Source: Cystobacter fuscus (GTDB taxonomy: Bacteria; Myxococcota; Myxococcia; Myxococcales; Myxococcaceae). From it: a stretch of DNA of 64,000 nucleotides. The position numbers and the translations under genes were made by a program. The stretch spans positions 2,852,001-2,916,000 of the forward strand of contig NZ_CP022098.1 in NCBI RefSeq assembly GCF_002305875.1. Reading direction: 5' to 3'. The notes under the pieces are model-generated. The model was not told the DNA's origin, made no database searches, and was given only the letters and a program-made list of their open reading frames with translations. Below, in pieces: positions 10,596 through 20,260 of this stretch (positions are counted from its first letter, which is position 1; the number at the start of each line of letters is the position of its first letter).

Positions 10596-11933
10596 TCACG
10601 TCTCCGGGGGCACCGTGGCCAGCTCGGGGTACTTCGCCTCGGCGGGGAGCGGGCCCTCGTGCCGCTTGAGCTCGAGGGCGGCCTTCTGGAAGGCGCGCTC
10701 GCTGGCGGAGCGGGGGGGCCGTCTCATCGAGGGCTGGGGCGCGCTCGCGTGCGGCACCACGGTGGGGAAGGCCCGGAGCGTGGGGACGTCCGACAGGGCC
10801 TCGGCCACGCTGCGGATGCCCTGGGCGCGGCGGTGGTTGACCGAGGCCGAGTAGTCCTCGGGCCCCGCGCCGAATTTCTCGGCGAACAACTGCAAGAGCG
10901 AGGTGTGATCGAGCGGGCCGTGGAAGGCCCGGCCCGGCCGGACCCAGGGCGAGACGATCAGCCCGGGGACGCGGGGGCCCGTCGTGGTGAAGGGCTCGGT
11001 GTAGTGCGCTCCCGCGGCGATGGGCTGCTCGATGGGCAGGGGCGGCACGTGATCGAAGAAGCCGCCGTGCTCGTCATAGGTGATGATGAGCAGCGTGCGT
11101 GCCCACTGCTCGGGGTCGCGCGTGAGCGCCGTGTACAGCCGGTGCACGAGCAGCTCGCCCTGGCTGACGAGCGCGAGCGGGTGGTTGCAGTTGGCGGGCT
11201 CGTCCGTCCAGGCGATGTCGTAGTAGCGCGGCTCGATGAAGAGGACCTGGGGCGCGGAGTCCGGGGGCTCCTCGCGCAGGTCGCGCGCGAGCGAGTCGAA
11301 GGGGCGGTACTTCGAGCCCAGCAGCTCCGTGAAGCGTCCGAACAGCAGGAAGAAGGGCGGGCCGTCGTAGTAGACGCGCCAGCGCACGTGGTGGCGGTCC
11401 AACCAGTCGAAGACATGGTCCCGGTGGGGCAGCAGACGGGACTCGGTGCGATCGATGAGGGTGTCCCCCGTGAAGGCCATGCAGCGGTTGGGCTGGGTGT
11501 CCGCCGGCAGGGGGGTGAACCAGCGGTCGCAGACGCAGTACTCGCGGGCGAGGAAGGAGGACATCCACGCCCCCCGCGAGTCGAAGTAGCCCATGGGCGG
11601 CGAGTGCTGGGCCCGGTGCTGGGTATAGGTGACGTAGGCGTCGACGAAGCCGGACATGCGGAACCTGCCGCTCGTGCTCCGGGCCAGCTGCCGGGCCACG
11701 AGCTCCCGTTGATGGGGCGGATCCCGGATGACCGACGCCTCGTCCTCGATGAGGAAGGGGCGGTGGACGCGGTTCTCGAAGACGTTGGCGTAGCGCGGAT
11801 TGACGTCCGGCTCGCGCAAGCCGTCCACGTCCGGGTGGAGGTTCTCCAGCGACAGATGCCCGAGCAGATGGTCGAACGACCGGTTCTCCAGCATCAGCAG
11901 GACGATTCTCTGGATTCCGTCGAGCGCGGCCAT
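10596..11933 (-). CDS. Phosphoesterase family protein (phospholipase C / acid phosphatase type)
   Basis: A 445-residue member of the phosphoesterase family PF04185, which includes bacterial non-hemolytic phospholipase C and AcpA acid phosphatase. The N-terminal metal site and nucleophile region VLLMLENRSFDHLLG is intact, with E-N-R-S-F-D-H matching the family block. TPLPADTQPNRC follows in mid-protein, and TYDEHGGFFDHVPP is the second metal-binding block. No signal peptide is visible, whereas many family members are exported by Tat, so it may act in the cytoplasm. GAGGTGA lies before the ATG. It starts four bases after the stop of an upstream lipoprotein gene, so the two are probably one operon. 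The substrate is not determined. Confidence 0.85.
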   Translation of the reverse strand: MAALDGIQRIVLLMLENRSFDHLLGHLSLENLHPDVDGLREPDVNPRYANVFENRVHRPFLIEDEASVIRDPPHQRELVARQLARSTSGRFRMSGFVDAYVTYTQHRAQHSPPMGYFDSRGAWMSSFLAREYCVCDRWFTPLPADTQPNRCMAFTGDTLIDRTESRLLPHRDHVFDWLDRHHVRWRVYYDGPPFFLLFGRFTELLGSKYRPFDSLARDLREEPPDSAPQVLFIEPRYYDIAWTDEPANCNHPLALVSQGELLVHRLYTALTRDPEQWARTLLIITYDEHGGFFDHVPPLPIEQPIAAGAHYTEPFTTTGPRVPGLIVSPWVRPGRAFHGPLDHTSLLQLFAEKFGAGPEDYSASVNHRRAQGIRSVAEALSDVPTLRAFPTVVPHASAPQPSMRRPPRSASERAFQKAALELKRHEGPLPAEAKYPELATVPPET

Positions 11934-11937
11934 GGCG

Positions 11938-12588
11938 TCACCTCGGGCAGGAGAGTTGGAGCTGGAGCAGCAGCCGTCCGTCCACGGCTTCGAGCGCGTC
12001 CTCGCAGCGCTCGCCCTCGTCGAGCGGCAGTCGCAGCCGCCAGCGGCCCAGGGCGGGCTGGCCCTCGAAGGCGGAGGAGCGGGCGCCCTCGTCCAGGGTC
12101 GCGGAGGTCTCCGCCTTCTCCATCACGAGGGTGCGCGCGTTGAGGTTGCGCACCTCGCCGAGGGTCACCTGGGGGGACAGGTTGGCCTCCTCGAGGCTCA
12201 GCGTGGTTTCCAGCACCCGCTCTTCGGTGCGGCACGTGAAGGGGCTCGGCTGGCCACTGTCGACGACGCCGTACTCCACGGGGCGGGGAGGTGTGAGCAC
12301 CTCGCTCTCGGTGAGCGCCGTCTTGGAGCCCCGTGAGACTTCCAAACGGAAGCGCGTGGACTCCTTCACCGGGAGTGTCTGGGTGCCCGAGCGCGCCTTG
12401 TCTCCCAGGCCGGAGAGCGCGGGGATGGCCTCGAGCCAGGCCGAGCCGTTCGTGTCCCAGCTCAGGGTCACCGCGTCTCCCGGGCAGACGATGGAGGGCG
12501 TGGCGGTGAAGCGCAGGATCTGCGGTTTGGGACAGCCAGCGAGTCCAGCCGCCAGTGAGACGACACCCATCGTCCATGCCCATCGCAT
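11938..12588 (-). CDS. Lipoprotein with Ig-like N-terminal domain
   Basis: A 216-residue protein with signal peptide and lipobox LAGC (Cys19 by count). The segment after the Cys, PKPQILRFTATPSIVCPGDAVTLSWDTNG, matches the start of bacterial Ig-like or PKD-like beta-sandwich domains. The remainder shows no motif I recognise and contains three further Cys residues. AGAGGTG precedes the ATG at 12588. It is the first gene of a probable two-gene unit with the phosphoesterase, suggesting a shared envelope process. Function unknown. Confidence 0.7.
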   Translation of the reverse strand: MRWAWTMGVVSLAAGLAGCPKPQILRFTATPSIVCPGDAVTLSWDTNGSAWLEAIPALSGLGDKARSGTQTLPVKESTRFRLEVSRGSKTALTESEVLTPPRPVEYGVVDSGQPSPFTCRTEERVLETTLSLEEANLSPQVTLGEVRNLNARTLVMEKAETSATLDEGARSSAFEGQPALGRWRLRLPLDEGERCEDALEAVDGRLLLQLQLSCPR

Positions 12589-12704
12589 GCGCGCACCTCT
12601 CTTGCTGAACCCGGAAGCTGGCTGACGGCTTCCTGGAGTCTTCCACGCCCAACGTCCGTGAAGACAGCCCTCGGGGCCCGAGGCGGCGTAGAGTGGACGG
12701 CACG

Positions 12705-13196
12705 ATGCCGGATGCGTCCACGCTCGCCGAATGGGGATTGCCGGGGCTGTTCCTCGTGGCGGTGGTGGCCGGCTCGGTGCTTCCCGCTCCGTCCGAGGCG
12801 GTGCTGGCCGCCCTCATCTATGGAGGAGTGCGCCCGGGGTGGGCCGTGACGGTGGCCACCGCCGGCAACGTGCTCGGCGCGCTCACCGTCTATGCCCTGG
12901 GCCGCTGGGGGGCACGTGGCGAGGGCGGGGGCGTGGTGGGGCGATGGCTCCAGCGCCGGAGCGCCCGGGAGGGGGCCCGCCTGCTCCGGGCCCGCGAGCG
13001 CCTGGCCACCTGGGGAGCGCCCTGGCTCCTGCTCGCCTGGCTGCCCGTCGTGGGAGACGTCTTCGTGCTCGCCGCGGGCCTCGTGGGCGTGCGTCCCGGG
13101 CCCTTCGTCGCCTTCGTTTCACTTGGAAAGGGGCTGCGCTACCTCGGAGTCGCACTCTCTGTCCTCGCGGCGCGTCATACTGGAATTTCACAATGA
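12705..13196 (+). CDS. YqaA/DedA-like membrane protein
   Basis: A 163-residue membrane protein with about four hydrophobic segments. GLFLVAVVAGSVLPAPSEAV and ALIYGGVRPGWAVTVATAGN followed by LGALTVYALGR match the YqaA subfamily of the DedA/SNARE-associated proteins, which are proposed to take part in lipid flipping or proton-coupled membrane homeostasis. A later segment, PWLLLAWLPVVGDVFVLAAGL, carries the conserved P-x-x-G-D. The ATG at 12705 is preferred; a GTG at 12693 would add four residues. Divergent from the lipoprotein gene at 12588, with 116 bases between. Confidence 0.7.
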   Translation: MPDASTLAEWGLPGLFLVAVVAGSVLPAPSEAVLAALIYGGVRPGWAVTVATAGNVLGALTVYALGRWGARGEGGGVVGRWLQRRSAREGARLLRARERLATWGAPWLLLAWLPVVGDVFVLAAGLVGVRPGPFVAFVSLGKGLRYLGVALSVLAARHTGISQ

Positions 13197-13280
13197 GGCT
13201 GCGAGACGGGAGCAGGGACGATGGACTAAAAATGCCCTCGTCCCTCACCGCCCGCGTCTTCAGCGGGCAGGAAGCACGCG

Positions 13281-14915
13281 ATGCCACTGCGCTCCTCCTC
13301 ACCGACGCCCGCACGTGCGGGCCGCTGGTTGCTCTGTTCCCTGCTGTCCGTATCTCTCGCCGCGTGTGGGCAGGGAAGCGTCCCGCGGGCGAAGGAGGCA
13401 CACGAGCTGTCCTCCCAGCGCGACGTGTTGGGAGAGGCGCGGATCCGGTTGATGGCCGCCAACATCACGAGCGGCAACAACCAGAGCTATGACCCGGGTC
13501 ACGGCATCCGCATCTTCCAGGGCACGAAGCCCGACGTGGTGATGATCCAGGAGTTCAAGTACGGCACCAACTCCGATGCCGACATCCGCTCCTTCGTCGA
13601 CACCGCCTTCGGCTCGAACTTCCACTACTACCGGGAGGCGCAGTCGGGAGGCATTCCCAATGGCGTCATCAGCCGCTATCCCATCCTCGCCGCGGGCGAG
13701 TGGGAGGACACGAGGGCACCCGACCGGGACTTCGCGTGGGCACGCATCGACATCCCCGGGCCGAAGGATCTCTGGGTGGTGAGCGTGCACCTGCTCACCG
13801 CGGACAGCGGTACGCGCAACACGGAGGCGAACCAGCTCGTCGGCTACATCCAGCAGAACGTGCCCGCGGGGGACTTCCTCGCCATCGCCGGTGACTACAA
13901 CACCGACAACCGGAGCGAGTCGTGCTTCTCCACCTTCTCCGCCGTGGTGTCGACGAGTGGCCCCCACCCGGTGGCCCAGGACAACAAGGAGGGCACCAAT
14001 GCCAGCCGCGCCAAGCCGTATGACCACGTGCTGGTGAGCAACAACCTGCGTGCCTACCAGACGGCCACCGTCATCGGCGCCAGCTCCTTCAGCGCGGGTC
14101 TCGTCGTGGACACGCGCGTCTACTCGCCCATCGAGGAGATCGCTCCCGCGCAGAGCGGCGACAGCGACTCCAGCAACATGCAGCACATGGCCGTCATCAA
14201 GGACTTCCTCGTGCCGTCGGATGACCCCACGACCCCGATTCCCACGGGCCGCGTGACGGTGGTGGTTCCCAACGGAGGCGAGAGCTGGAGCGCGGGCAGC
14301 ACCCGCTCCATCGCCTGGACGACGAGCGAGAGCACCCACGTGAAGCTCGAGTACACGACGGATGGGAGCACCTGGAACGTCATCGCCGACAGCATCCCCG
14401 CCGCCGACGGGGGCTACACGTGGCAGGTGCCGGCGTCGGCGACCACGAAGGCACGCGTGCGCGTGAGTGATGCCTCCGAGGCGGCCGTCACCGACACGAG
14501 CGACGCCGACTTCGCGATCACCAGTGCTCCGCCCCAGGACCCGCGCGCCACCATCACCCAGGAGACCGAGGCCAACAACTCCGCGGCGACCGCCAGTGGC
14601 CGGGTGGGGGCGGACAAGAACGTGAGTGGCGCCCTGTCCACCAGCTCGGACGTGGACTGGTTCGCCTTCAACGTGACCACGGCGGGCAGCGTCAAGGTGA
14701 AGCTGAGCATGTCCGGCGCGCAGGACCTGGACTGGTACGTGTACTCCGCGTCGGATCTGCTCTTCTCCGCGGCTTCCAGCGCCACCATGAGCAATCCCGA
14801 AGTGGGGACCTTCTCCGCCAACGCCCCGGGCATCTACTACGTGAAGGTGGTGGGCTACGCGGGCGCCACGGGGGCCTACACGCTCAACGTGAGCGGCGCG
14901 GGCGTGCAGCCGTAG
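13281..14915 (+). CDS. Secreted endonuclease/exonuclease/phosphatase-fold lipoprotein with PPC domain
   Basis: A 544-residue protein with a lipobox-type signal (SLAAC). Residues about 50-310 are an endonuclease/exonuclease/phosphatase domain: MIQEFKYG carries the metal-binding Glu, FLAIAGDYNTDN the Asp/Asn pair, and MQHMAVIKDF the terminal His region. A Ser/Thr-rich beta-sandwich follows (VVVPNGGESWSAGSTRSIAWTT), like domains in other surface proteins, and then a pre-peptidase C-terminal domain (residues about 430-540). Such an architecture suggests an extracellular nuclease, phosphodiesterase or sphingomyelinase-like enzyme used on released prey material. The ATG at 13281 has AGGAAG upstream. 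The substrate cannot be told apart from the sequence. Confidence 0.8.
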   Translation: MPLRSSSPTPARAGRWLLCSLLSVSLAACGQGSVPRAKEAHELSSQRDVLGEARIRLMAANITSGNNQSYDPGHGIRIFQGTKPDVVMIQEFKYGTNSDADIRSFVDTAFGSNFHYYREAQSGGIPNGVISRYPILAAGEWEDTRAPDRDFAWARIDIPGPKDLWVVSVHLLTADSGTRNTEANQLVGYIQQNVPAGDFLAIAGDYNTDNRSESCFSTFSAVVSTSGPHPVAQDNKEGTNASRAKPYDHVLVSNNLRAYQTATVIGASSFSAGLVVDTRVYSPIEEIAPAQSGDSDSSNMQHMAVIKDFLVPSDDPTTPIPTGRVTVVVPNGGESWSAGSTRSIAWTTSESTHVKLEYTTDGSTWNVIADSIPAADGGYTWQVPASATTKARVRVSDASEAAVTDTSDADFAITSAPPQDPRATITQETEANNSAATASGRVGADKNVSGALSTSSDVDWFAFNVTTAGSVKVKLSMSGAQDLDWYVYSASDLLFSAASSATMSNPEVGTFSANAPGIYYVKVVGYAGATGAYTLNVSGAGVQP

Positions 14916-14936
14916 TCCCTTCCCCCGCATGCACGA

Positions 14937-14972
14937 GGGCTCCCGGGCGACAGGCGTCGCATCCGGGAGCCC
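14937..14972. terminator. Bidirectional hairpin between convergent genes
   Basis: GGGCTCCCGG pairs perfectly with CCGGGAGCCC, and inside it GCGAC pairs with GTCGC around an AGGC loop, giving a 15-pair stem with a two-base bulge. It sits between the stop of the EEP-fold gene and the stop of the AI-2E-family gene. There is no T-run, but the position and length fit a shared terminator in GC-rich DNA. Confidence 0.75.
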
Positions 14973-14994
14973 GGAAGGAAGCGCGCGAGCGGCC

Positions 14995-16173
14995 TCAGTG
15001 GGAGCGCGCTTCCTCGGACGCGTGTTGGGCATGGGCCCCGGAGTCCTCCCACTCCTCGCCCTCGGCCAGGGTGGGCGAGTTGCTCGTGGGCGGCGTGGGC
15101 GGCGCTCCGGGGTGCTCATTGGGCCGGCCGTAGTCGCGCTCGTAGATGCGCACCACGGAGAGGAAGAAGGCCAGGATGAGCGGCCCGAGCAACAGGCCGA
15201 TGGCACCGAAGACGGCGAGGCCTCCGAGCAGCGAGAAGAAGACCAGGGCGCCGTGCATGTTCATGCCGCGCTTGGCCAGCAGCGGCTTGACGACGTTGTC
15301 GGACAGGCCCACCACGAAGATGCCCCAGGCGGCCAGGAAGATGGCCATGGCGGGATGGCCCGTGGCGAGCAGCAGCAGGGCGGCGATGACGCACACCATG
15401 GCGGCGCCGACGGCCGGAATGAGGGCGAAGAAGAACGACACCGCCGCGAAGAAGACGGGCACCGGCACCCGGGTGATGAGGAAGCCCACCAGCGCCAGCG
15501 TCGCTTGCACCCCCGCGGTGAGCAGGGTGGACGTGAGCACCGAGTGGGTGACGCGGCGGAACTCGGTGAGCAGCTCCGTCGTCTGCCCGCGCCGCAGCGG
15601 CGACACGCTCTCCACCCACGCGACGAGCTTCTCGCCATCCACGAGCAGGAAGTAGAGCGCGATGAGCATCATCGCCAACTGGATCGCCACGCTTCCGGTG
15701 GCCATCACCACGCCACCCACTGTCTGGGCGGCCGCGGCTCCCTGCGCCGACACGTGTTCCTGGACGATCTGCCACACGCTGGCGCTTTCCGTCTGGAAGC
15801 GGTCGAGCATGCGCGCGGCGGGCTCCCGCAGGGCCTGGGGCACATAGGCCAGCAGTCCCTCCAGGCCCCGCTGGTTGATCACCCCGGTGATGAAGTTCAC
15901 CCCCTTGATGACCTCGGAGACGATGAAGGCGGTGAGGGCGGCGATGGGCGAGAGCAGCGCCACGATGATGCCCACCACGATGACGCCCGCGGCGAGCCCC
16001 TGCCGGCCTCGGAAGCGTCGCGTCAGCCAGTTCTGCAGGCCATTGAACGCACCCGCCAGCACCGCGGCCAGGAAGAACGCTTCGAAGAAGGGGCGCGCGA
16101 TGAGCCCCACCAGGGCGATGGACAGCAGGATGAGCCCGATGAAGACGCGGCGGGCTCCTTGTTCGGTGGCCAT
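14995..16173 (-). CDS. AI-2E family transporter (PerM-like)
   Basis: A 392-residue polytopic membrane protein of family PF01594. There are about eight hydrophobic segments with a long amphipathic stretch (residues about 95-150) between them, as usual for the family. LLITRVPVPVFFAAVSFFFALIPAVGAAM-type segments and the motif DNVVKPLLAKRG near residue 310 are characteristic. The C-terminal 50 residues are hydrophilic, Pro-, Glu- and His-rich and probably cytosolic. The family includes the proposed autoinducer-2 exporter and Na+(Li+)/H+ antiporters, so the cargo is open. It is a single-gene unit ending at the shared hairpin. Confidence 0.88.
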   Translation of the reverse strand: MATEQGARRVFIGLILLSIALVGLIARPFFEAFFLAAVLAGAFNGLQNWLTRRFRGRQGLAAGVIVVGIIVALLSPIAALTAFIVSEVIKGVNFITGVINQRGLEGLLAYVPQALREPAARMLDRFQTESASVWQIVQEHVSAQGAAAAQTVGGVVMATGSVAIQLAMMLIALYFLLVDGEKLVAWVESVSPLRRGQTTELLTEFRRVTHSVLTSTLLTAGVQATLALVGFLITRVPVPVFFAAVSFFFALIPAVGAAMVCVIAALLLLATGHPAMAIFLAAWGIFVVGLSDNVVKPLLAKRGMNMHGALVFFSLLGGLAVFGAIGLLLGPLILAFFLSVVRIYERDYGRPNEHPGAPPTPPTSNSPTLAEGEEWEDSGAHAQHASEEARSH

Positions 16174-16403
16174 GACGGCACAATGCGAATGGTCCTCGCC
16201 GCGCGGTAGGGGCGGGTGTCATCCCATGGCTCGTTGTGTCTGGTTGCTCAGCGGGCTTCCACTCTCCGTCCTTCCTCGAACCGGTGGCTGGAACGTTCAC
16301 CTCCGGTCATTCATGACCGGAGGCGTGAAGGGGATCGCGCCCGCGCGCGCCGTAGTAGGCTCGCCCCTCCCTGCCTTGCCCGGCGGGGACCTCCAGGAGG
16401 CCC

Positions 16404-17855
16404 ATGGAACACCTGCGCTTCTTCTTGAATGACCGCCCCATCGAGGAGACGGGGATCGCGCCCACCACCACGCTGTTGCGCTACCTGCGCGACCGGGTGC
16501 ACCTCACGGGCACCAAGGAGGGTTGCGCCGAGGGGGATTGCGGTGCCTGCTCGGTGGCCATTCTGGAGCAGGATGGCCAGGGGGCGCCCACCCTGCGCGC
16601 GGTGAACGCGTGCCTGCTGCTGCTGCCCATGGTGCAGGGCAAGCGCGTCTACACGGTGGAGGCCCTGCGCGAGGGCGGCAGGTACCACGTCGTCCAGGAG
16701 ACGCTGGCGCGCACGCTGGGCTCGCAGTGCGGCTACTGCACGCCGGGTATCGCCATGTCGATGCTGGAGGCCTGTCACCGCCGCGACCTGGACGAGCCCT
16801 GGAAGCTGGACGCGCAGATGTGCGGCAACCTCTGTCGGTGCACCGGCTACCGGCCCATCCGGGAGGCCGTGCGCGAGGTAGCCGGCTTGCGCCCCGGGGA
16901 TCGCTTCGCCCGGGCGCTCGCCGAGACGCGGCCCGAGTCCATGGTGCTGGCGTACGAGGCCGGTGCCCAGCGCTTCTTCACGCCGGACTCGCTGGCGGCG
17001 CTCTGGGACGTGCTGGACGAGCACCCCACGGCGCGCTTCGTGGTGGGAGGAACGGATCTGTCGCTGGAGGTGACCAAGCGCTACGCCGAGCCGCCGCTGT
17101 TGGTGTCGTTGGAGGCCGTGCCCGAGCTGCGCGTGCTGGAGCCGCGCGGCGGGGGGCACCGGCTGGGCGCCACGGTGCGGCTGACGGACGTGGAGGACTA
17201 CGCGCGCGCGGTGAGCCCGCCCCTGGAGCGCATGCTGCGCTACTTCGGTTCGCGGCAGATCAAGAACCGCGCGACGGTGGGTGGCAACCTGTGCACTGCC
17301 TCGCCCATTGGGGACCTGGCGCCGGTGCTGCTCGCGCTCGGGGCCGAGGTGGTGTTGCGCTCGCGCGCGGGGGAGCGGCGGCTGCCATTGGAGGACTTCT
17401 TCGTGGGCTACCGGCGCACGGCGCTCGCGGCGGGCGAGGTGCTCGCGTGCGTGGACGTGCCGGCGCAGCCCGAGGGGGCGCGCGCCCTGGCCTACAAGGT
17501 GTCCAAGCGGCGCGAGGCGGACATCAGCAGCGTGTCCGCGGGCTTCCGGGTGGTGGTGGATGGGGAGGGCAAGGTGGCCGAGGCGCGGCTGGCCTATGGC
17601 GGCATGGCGGCCACGCCCGCGCGCGCCCGGCGCACCGAGGCCGCGTTGGTGGGCCAGCCCTGGACGGAGGACAGCGTGGAGCAGGCGCTGCCCCGGCTGA
17701 GGGAGGACTTCCAGCCGCTGTCGGATCATCGCGGCTCGGCGTGGTATCGCGCGCAACTGGCCGAGAACCTCTTGCGCGGCTTCTTCCATGAAACGCTCTC
17801 CACGCCGCAGCCCCGGCTCGCGGAGCGTCACTCGGCCACGGTGCAGGTGAGGTGA
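16404..17855 (+). CDS. xdhA: Xanthine dehydrogenase small subunit (2Fe-2S and FAD)
   Basis: A 483-residue subunit with the normal order of domains. The plant-type 2Fe-2S domain has Cys41, Cys46 and Cys49 in GCAEGDCGACSV plus Cys70. The second 2Fe-2S domain has GSQCGYCTPG and CGNLCRCTGYRPI. The FAD domain contains FVVGGTDLSL and TVGGNLCTASPIGD, and the C-terminal CODH-type domain follows. The enzyme would oxidise hypoxanthine to xanthine and urate in purine catabolism, passing electrons to NAD. AGGAGG lies three bases before the ATG. The large subunit follows with an overlapping or nine-base-removed start. The maturation factor xdhC is not in the window. Confidence 0.93.
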   Translation: MEHLRFFLNDRPIEETGIAPTTTLLRYLRDRVHLTGTKEGCAEGDCGACSVAILEQDGQGAPTLRAVNACLLLLPMVQGKRVYTVEALREGGRYHVVQETLARTLGSQCGYCTPGIAMSMLEACHRRDLDEPWKLDAQMCGNLCRCTGYRPIREAVREVAGLRPGDRFARALAETRPESMVLAYEAGAQRFFTPDSLAALWDVLDEHPTARFVVGGTDLSLEVTKRYAEPPLLVSLEAVPELRVLEPRGGGHRLGATVRLTDVEDYARAVSPPLERMLRYFGSRQIKNRATVGGNLCTASPIGDLAPVLLALGAEVVLRSRAGERRLPLEDFFVGYRRTALAAGEVLACVDVPAQPEGARALAYKVSKRREADISSVSAGFRVVVDGEGKVAEARLAYGGMAATPARARRTEAALVGQPWTEDSVEQALPRLREDFQPLSDHRGSAWYRAQLAENLLRGFFHETLSTPQPRLAERHSATVQVR

Positions 17856-17860
17856 TCCGG

Positions 17861-20230
17861 ATGAGCGCGCTTCCTTCCTCTTCCCCCGATGTCGCCTCCA
17901 CGCCCGAGGGCGTGCCGGCCCGCTCGCCCCTGCATGCCCCGGCCCCGCATGAGAGCGGCCTGCGCCACACGAGCGGTGAGGCGCTCTACGTGGACGACAT
18001 GCCGGAGCCGCGCGGCCTGTTGACGGGGCACCTCGTCACCTCGCCCCACGCGCACGCGCGCCTGCTGCGGGTGGACGCCACGAAGGCGCGGGCCCTGCCC
18101 GGCGTCGTCGCGGTGCTCGTGGCCGGGGACATTCCCGGTCACAACCAGGTGGGCCCCGTCATCCAGGACGAGCCCCTGATGGCCGACGGCGAGGTGCACT
18201 TCGTCGGGCAGACGGTGGCACTGGTGTTGGCGGAGGGGGCGGGTGTCGCCCGCCGGGCCGCCGCGCTGGTGGAGGTGGAGTACGAGCCGCTGCCCGCGCT
18301 GCTCTCGGTGAAGGCGGCGGTGGAGGCGGGTGCCTTCCTGTCCGAGCCGCACGTCATCCGCCGGGGCGCGCCCGAGAACGCGCTCGCCGCCGCGCCGGTG
18401 CGTCTGTCCGGCGAGTGCATGACGGGGGCGCAGGATCACTTCTACCTGGAGACGCAGGTGACGCTCGCGGTGCCGGGCGAGGACGGGGCGGTCCACCTGT
18501 GGTGCTCCACCCAGCACCCCACCGAGGTGCAGACGCTGGTGGCGGAGGTCCTCGGCACGGGGCGGCACCAGGTGGTGGTGGAGGTGCCGCGCATGGGTGG
18601 GGGCTTTGGCGGCAAGGAGACGCAGGCGGCGCCCTTCGCCTGCCTGGCGGCCCTGGGCGCGCGCGTCACGGGACGGCCGGTGAAGGTGTGGCTCAACCGG
18701 GACGAGGACATGGCGCGCACCGGCAAGCGCCACCCGTTCTGGGGCCGCTACGACGCGGGCTTCGATGAGACGGGGCGGCTGCTCGCGCTCAAGGTGGAGC
18801 TCGTCTCCGATGGCGGGTGGAGCACGGACCTGTCGCGGGCGATCCTCGATCGGGCGCTCTTCCACCTGGACAACACGTACTTCGTTCCGGAGCTCGAGTT
18901 CACTGGCCGGGTGGCGCGCACGAACCTGCCCTCCAACACGGCCTTCCGCGGCTTCGGCGGGCCCCAGGGCATGTTCGTGATGGAGGAGGTGCTCAACCAT
19001 GCCGCCGAGCGGCTCGGGTTGGATCCCGCCAGCGTGCGCGAGCGCAACTACTACCGCGAGGCTCCGCACCACCTCACGCCGTATGGCCAGGCGGTGGAGG
19101 GCAACCGCCTGCCGCGGCTGCACTCGGAGCTCATGGCCTCCAGCGACTACGCCCGGCGCCGCGCGGAGATCGAGTCCTTCAATGCCGCCTCGCGCTGGAC
19201 GAAGCGGGGCATCGGCTTCCAGCCGGTGAAGTTCGGCATCTCCTTCACCACGGGCTTCCTCAATCAGGCCGGGGCGCTGGTGTCGGTGTTCACGGACGGC
19301 AGCGTGCAGCTCAACCATGGAGGCACGGAGATGGGGCAGGGGTTGCACACGAAGATGCGGGCCGTGTGCGCGCACGAGCTGGGTGTGCTCCCCGAGCGCG
19401 TCCGGGTGATGCACACCGCCACGGACAAGGTGCCCAACACCTCCGCGACGGCGGCCTCGAGTGGCTCGGACCTCAATGGCCAGGCGGTGAAGCAGGCGTG
19501 CGAGGTGCTTCGCGAGCGGCTGCGCCCGGTGGCCGCGCGGTTGTTGAAGCTGGAATCGCCCGGGGACGCGGCGGCGATCGCGTTCTCCGGAGGCCAGGTG
19601 TTCCACGCCGCGCGTCCCCTGCGCACGGTGCGCTTCGCCGAGGTGGTCCATGCCGCCTACCTGGATCGCGTCTCCCTGTCGGCCACGGGGTACTACGCCA
19701 CGCCGGACATCTCCTATGACCGCTCGACGGGGCGCGGCAGGCCGTTCCACTACTATGCCTTTGGCGTCGCGGTGGTGGAGGTGGAGGTGAGTGGCCTCAC
19801 CGGCGAGCACCGGGTGCGCCGCGTGGACGTGCTGCAGGACGTGGGCACCTCGCTCGTGCCGAGCATCGACCGGGGTCAGGTGGAGGGCGGCTTCATCCAG
19901 GGCCTGGGCTGGCTCACGAGCGAGGAGGTGCTCTTCGACGCGAAGGGGCGGCTCGTCACGCACTCTCCGGACACGTACAAGATTCCCGCGGTGGGGGATG
20001 CGCCCGAGGACTTCCGCGTCCAGCTGCTGGAGCGCGCGCCCCAGGACAACACGATCCATGGCAGCAAGGCGGTGGGAGAGCCCCCCTTCATGCTGGCCCT
20101 GGGCGCGGTGACGGCGCTGCGCCAGGCCATCGCCGCCTTCGGCCCACCGCGCACCCCGGTGTCGCTCGCCTCGCCCGCGACGCCCGAGGCCATCCTCCGC
20201 GCGGTGGCGGCCGCGAGGGAGGCCAGTTAG
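17861..20230 (+). CDS. xdhB: Xanthine dehydrogenase large subunit (molybdopterin)
   Basis: A 789-residue molybdenum-cofactor subunit. The molybdopterin-binding GGGFGGKE block, the substrate-pocket segment LPSNTAFRGFGGPQ and the C-terminal KAVGEPPFMLA, whose Glu is the catalytic base in the family, are all present. Substitution of the substrate-binding residues was not noticed, so xanthine or hypoxanthine oxidation is the favoured reaction. The ATG at 17861 has GAGGTG about eight bases upstream; an alternative GTG at 17852 overlaps the xdhA stop (GTGA). The gene pair and order match bacterial xdhAB operons. Confidence 0.93.
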   Translation: MSALPSSSPDVASTPEGVPARSPLHAPAPHESGLRHTSGEALYVDDMPEPRGLLTGHLVTSPHAHARLLRVDATKARALPGVVAVLVAGDIPGHNQVGPVIQDEPLMADGEVHFVGQTVALVLAEGAGVARRAAALVEVEYEPLPALLSVKAAVEAGAFLSEPHVIRRGAPENALAAAPVRLSGECMTGAQDHFYLETQVTLAVPGEDGAVHLWCSTQHPTEVQTLVAEVLGTGRHQVVVEVPRMGGGFGGKETQAAPFACLAALGARVTGRPVKVWLNRDEDMARTGKRHPFWGRYDAGFDETGRLLALKVELVSDGGWSTDLSRAILDRALFHLDNTYFVPELEFTGRVARTNLPSNTAFRGFGGPQGMFVMEEVLNHAAERLGLDPASVRERNYYREAPHHLTPYGQAVEGNRLPRLHSELMASSDYARRRAEIESFNAASRWTKRGIGFQPVKFGISFTTGFLNQAGALVSVFTDGSVQLNHGGTEMGQGLHTKMRAVCAHELGVLPERVRVMHTATDKVPNTSATAASSGSDLNGQAVKQACEVLRERLRPVAARLLKLESPGDAAAIAFSGGQVFHAARPLRTVRFAEVVHAAYLDRVSLSATGYYATPDISYDRSTGRGRPFHYYAFGVAVVEVEVSGLTGEHRVRRVDVLQDVGTSLVPSIDRGQVEGGFIQGLGWLTSEEVLFDAKGRLVTHSPDTYKIPAVGDAPEDFRVQLLERAPQDNTIHGSKAVGEPPFMLALGAVTALRQAIAAFGPPRTPVSLASPATPEAILRAVAAAREAS

Positions 20231-20260
20231 ACAAGGGCCTTCTCCACCTCCGAGGAGCCC